Of a stretch of DNA of 64,000 nucleotides, positions 61,640 through 64,000 are shown piece after piece. This stretch comes from Rhabdochlamydiaceae bacterium (GTDB taxonomy: Bacteria; Chlamydiota; Chlamydiia; Chlamydiales; Rhabdochlamydiaceae). The stretch is from the NCBI GenBank assembly GCA_019752555.1, contig JAIELY010000005.1:1-64000 (forward strand), given 5' to 3'. Made by a program: the position numbers and the translations under genes. The stretch's first letter is position 1, and each line of letters starts with the position of its first letter. Below the pieces are notes generated by a model. The model made no database searches, was not told the origin of the DNA, and worked only from the letters and a program-made list of their open reading frames with translations.

Positions 61640-62623
61640 ATGGAAAATGAAATTAAGCAATGCCCTTGCGGCAGCGGCAAATTATATACAGAGTGTTGCG
61701 AGCCTTTTCATAAAGGAGAGCTAGCCCCTAATGCATTGCTTTTAATGCGCTCTCGCTATGCAGCTTACGCACTTAATCTTCCCGATTACATCATCAACAC
61801 CACCCATCCGGCAAGCCCTCAATATTCTCACGATGTTTCCAGTTGGGCAAAAAAGATTTCCAGCTTTTCCAAACACTCTGCATTTAAAAAACTTGAGGTC
61901 TTGGATTTTAAGGAGCAGGGGGATCTGGCTACCGTGACGTTTGTGGCCCACCTTTCTCAAAAAGACCAAGATGCCACATTCACTGAGAAGAGCTATTTTG
62001 ATAAAGTCAAAGGCCGATGGCTATATCGCATTGGACAGCTTGCCGAAGGACATGTCCCTACTCTGATCACTCAAGGTCAAATCAAAATACTGCCCCTTGC
62101 TTATTATGGAGACCCGATACTGAGAAAAAAGGCGGATCCTATTTTGGAAATCTCAGATGAAATCAAAAAACTGATCGATGAGATGATCGAAACGATGGAT
62201 GGGTGCGATGGAATTGGGTTGGCAGCTCCTCAGGTGCACCACTCGATTCAACTCTTTATCATTCGAGAACCTTCTGAAGATGAAAACGGGGAGATTGCAT
62301 GGGGAGATGTCAAAGTCTTTATTAATCCTGTGCTTTCTTCTTTCAGTGAAGAGAAGTGGAGCCTATCGGAAGGGTGTTTGTCGATCCCTTCGATCCATTT
62401 CGATGTCGAGCGTCCTAAAGAGCTCACCGTGGAGTACACAAATCTCGAGGGAAATAGAGTTCAAGAGAGGTGCTCGATGATGAAGGCCCGTGTGATTATG
62501 CATGAATATGATCATCTGCAGGGGGTTTTGTTTATCGATCATTTAAGCGCGACAGAAAGAGAAAAAATGGAACCTTTTCTTAAACGCCTTCACCATAGGA
62601 TTCACGATGGAACAGAGCTCTAA
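61640..62623 (+). CDS. def: YchJ (SEC-C) - peptide deformylase fusion
   Basis: 327-residue two-domain protein. Residues 1-145 are a YchJ/UPF0225 protein: zinc-binding SEC-C CPCGSGKLYTECC at 8-20, then the NTF2-like core (PNALLLMRSRYAAYAL, HPASPQYSHDV). Residues 148-327 are a full peptide deformylase: GIGLAAPQ at 191-198, EGCLSIP at 244-250 (zinc Cys246) and HEYDH at 288-292. Deformylase removes the formyl group from nascent N-terminal Met. The frame is continuous with no stop or RBS at the junction (about 62078). Single-domain deformylase is the norm, so the fusion is unusual; YchJ's role is unknown. GGAG RBS 8 nt upstream. Confidence 0.92.
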   Translation: MENEIKQCPCGSGKLYTECCEPFHKGELAPNALLLMRSRYAAYALNLPDYIINTTHPASPQYSHDVSSWAKKISSFSKHSAFKKLEVLDFKEQGDLATVTFVAHLSQKDQDATFTEKSYFDKVKGRWLYRIGQLAEGHVPTLITQGQIKILPLAYYGDPILRKKADPILEISDEIKKLIDEMIETMDGCDGIGLAAPQVHHSIQLFIIREPSEDENGEIAWGDVKVFINPVLSSFSEEKWSLSEGCLSIPSIHFDVERPKELTVEYTNLEGNRVQERCSMMKARVIMHEYDHLQGVLFIDHLSATEREKMEPFLKRLHHRIHDGTEL

Positions 62624-63209
62624 TGCCGATGATTTGTATGAACAAGCCTGCTCTTATATGGAAGGGGACCTCGGCGATGTGTCGTATGAAAAAGCTGTGG
62701 TTTATTTAAAACAGGCATCGGAATTAGGCCATCCAAAAGCGCAATATAACTTGGGTGTATGCTACCATTATGGAATGGGATTGCCTCAATCCCATGAGAA
62801 TGCGCTTAAGTGCTTCGAGCTTGCTGCAGAACAAGGACATCTTCGCGCTATTTACATGCTGGGATGTTATCTCATCCTCGGTATTGCATGTGATGTCTCA
62901 GAAGAGCGCGGCGCAGCCTATTTTTATCTCGCAGCCGAAGCGGGAGTTGCCGATGCTCAGTACGATTTAGGTGTTCTGTTGCTGCACGGCCAGGGGATTG
63001 TTAAGTCTGAGACGGAAGCGGTGCATTTTTTTGATCTAGCAGCCAAACAAAACCATAAAGATGCTCTGTACAACTTAGGCATTTGTTATTACTCAGGGAT
63101 CGGCGTTGAGGCGTCTTATGACGAAGCAATTCGCTATTTAGAGCTTGCCGTGAAGCACAAACAACCCAAAGCCAAAGCTGCTTTAGAATATGTCATGATG
63201 AACGCCTAA
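62607..63209 (+). CDS. Sel1-like repeat protein
   Basis: 200 residues of about five Sel1-like helical repeats (AVVYLKQASELGHPKAQYNLGVCYHYGMG; ALKCFELAAEQGHLRAIYMLG; AAYFYLAAEAGVADAQYDLGVLLLHGQG; AVHFFDLAAKQNHKDALYNLGICYYSG; AIRYLELAVKHKQPKAKAALE). No signal peptide. Sel1 repeats mediate protein contacts and are frequent in host-associated bacteria. The ATG overlaps the deformylase 3' end by 17 bp with an AGGATTCACG RBS, so it is coupled to it. Confidence 0.9.
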   Translation: MEQSSNADDLYEQACSYMEGDLGDVSYEKAVVYLKQASELGHPKAQYNLGVCYHYGMGLPQSHENALKCFELAAEQGHLRAIYMLGCYLILGIACDVSEERGAAYFYLAAEAGVADAQYDLGVLLLHGQGIVKSETEAVHFFDLAAKQNHKDALYNLGICYYSGIGVEASYDEAIRYLELAVKHKQPKAKAALEYVMMNA

Positions 63210-63216
63210 ACATCTA

Positions 63217-63990
63217 TTATTGTAATTGTTCAAGTAATAGATGCGCTAGTTTTGCGTTTCTCTTTATGATGTTTTCAGCATTTCTTTCTATTAACGTATA
63301 GACATGATCTGGCTTTTTTTCGTAGCGTGGCGTATAGAAGATGAATTTAAATTCTGTTAATCTGTAGTTGTATTGAAACGTTGTCGTGAATTCGTCGTAG
63401 CTTTTTTGTGTCAGAGCCAATCCTGTTATATTGAGATATCTTAAGGTATCGTTCCAAACGAGAGAGTGTGCGAATGCAATTTGTCCGCATTCTTTAATAG
63501 GTGTCGAGGATAAATCGAGATGAGTTATCGATCGGTTTTCTTTTAATGATCTTCCAATGAGAACTGCTGCTCTTGAATCGATGTTAAAGTGTGTCAGCGT
63601 TAATTTTGTCAAACTTGGGGTGGTTTTAAGAGCTATTGCAATCGGGCTAAAGCTATCTGCCCTAAATTTTCCATGGGATAATTTAATGGCGTAAATCGAT
63701 TGAAGGATGTTTGCTAAAGCATTTGACTCAACATCAGCGGATGCGTGGCGGGGGGATTTTTGCGCTCGAGTTAAAGTAAGCGGGGGAATTGTGGGAGGTG
63801 TCATCGCGGCTCTAGGGGATCTTTGCGCCGGTTGATAGCGTGGATCCTGATAGCTAACCGCTAGGGTCCGTATCGGACTACCGTACATTAATCCGGGTTC
63901 AATCATAGAGAGCGTATTGTTAAAAGCGTGTGTTATTTTTAATGATGATGCGAACGTGTTTTTGAGTAGAGCAATCAATGGAGATGCCAT
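63217..63990 (-). CDS. Leucine-rich-repeat protein, possibly 5'-truncated by the window
   Basis: 257 residues in this window. After a Pro/Ser-rich N-terminal segment (residues 30-85), residues 105-220 carry RNI-type leucine-rich repeats (TTPSLTKLTLTHFNIDSRAAVLIGRSL, NRSITHLDLSSTPIKECGQIAFAHSL, NDTLRYLNITGLALTQKSYDEF), the form found in eukaryotic-like effectors and NLR proteins. The ATG at 63990 has no usable RBS, and the frame stays open to the window edge, so the real start may lie beyond it. A host-interaction role is inferred from the repeat type and composition. Confidence 0.75.
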   Translation of the reverse strand: MASPLIALLKNTFASSLKITHAFNNTLSMIEPGLMYGSPIRTLAVSYQDPRYQPAQRSPRAAMTPPTIPPLTLTRAQKSPRHASADVESNALANILQSIYAIKLSHGKFRADSFSPIAIALKTTPSLTKLTLTHFNIDSRAAVLIGRSLKENRSITHLDLSSTPIKECGQIAFAHSLVWNDTLRYLNITGLALTQKSYDEFTTTFQYNYRLTEFKFIFYTPRYEKKPDHVYTLIERNAENIIKRNAKLAHLLLEQLQ

Positions 63991-64000
63991 CTCTAGAGAA

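Noticed and set aside
1-64000. tRNA, rRNA, CRISPR array, transposase, integrase or att site
   Set aside because: None was seen on either strand by eye; small RNAs cannot be excluded without a covariance-model search.

Overview
The window is bacterial, gene-dense chromosomal DNA, and the gene content points to the phylum Chlamydiae, most likely an environmental (amoeba-associated, Waddlia/Parachlamydia/Simkania-type) chlamydia rather than a Chlamydia species. The markers are: a class Ic NrdB with Phe at the radical-Tyr position; a NrdA with a long double ATP-cone N-terminus; cHtrA; a two-SH3 exported protein resembling Ctad1; two MOMP-like proteins of the Legionella-MOMP/environmental-chlamydia type; and gene neighbourhoods that, from memory, match Chlamydia trachomatis CT015-CT017 and CT820-CT828. 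No rRNA, tRNA, CRISPR array, transposase or phage module was seen.

Layout. 0-3.4 kb: an unknown protein, a zinc alcohol dehydrogenase and an MFS carrier. 3.4-12.7 kb: phoH, a SWIM zinc-finger protein and the SH3 protein (CT015-CT017-like order), split by a 4.6-kb tipless Rhs gene; then a DUF455 ferritin-like protein. 12.7-19.5 kb: rmuC-pssA divergent from nrdA-nrdB, with a good NrdR box over the nrdA -10. 19.8-32.4 kb: an AT-rich Lys-rich protein, an M16 protease, an MFS carrier, a VOC protein, a possible orphan toxin-tip/immunity remnant, two unknown proteins, htrA, umuD-umuC, an exported 2H phosphoesterase-like protein and an orphan HEPN protein. 32.5-41 kb: an M20 peptidase, a transglutaminase-like protein, a MOMP-like protein, an M50 protease, sucD, sucC and divergent ftsY. 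41-44.3 kb: a subtilisin-like protein with an altered catalytic Asp, an inverted-repeat-bounded remnant of a GxxExxY gene, and a CDF zinc exporter. 44.3-52.1 kb: a small exported protein with pncB-pncA (NAD salvage), DUF167, and a GMC oxidoreductase/SDR/GH63-like cluster. 52.1-60.5 kb: a surface and effector region with an exported protein, a second MOMP-like protein, a CE-clan (Ulp1-like) cysteine protease, a 9-residue-repeat protein with a GH130-like propeller, and an autotransporter coupled to a beta-helix exoprotein. 60.5-64 kb: a D-lactate dehydrogenase, a YchJ-peptide deformylase fusion, a Sel1 protein and a leucine-rich-repeat protein that may run off the right edge.

How it fits together. 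Housekeeping blocks (dNTP synthesis, phosphatidylserine synthesis, succinyl-CoA synthetase, SRP receptor, periplasmic quality control, NAD salvage) form a syntenic chlamydial backbone. Relative to the remembered C. trachomatis order ftsY-sucC-sucD-htrA-M16-rmuC-pssA-nrdA-nrdB, the rmuC-nrdB segment appears inverted here. Between backbone blocks sit accessory genes that look like host-interaction factors or decayed selfish elements. The most unusual items are the inverted-repeat/GxxExxY element at 42.9-43.2 kb, the YchJ-deformylase fusion, the CE protease behind a near-consensus promoter, the LEDLCEFH repeat protein, and the tipless Rhs gene inserted in a conserved block.
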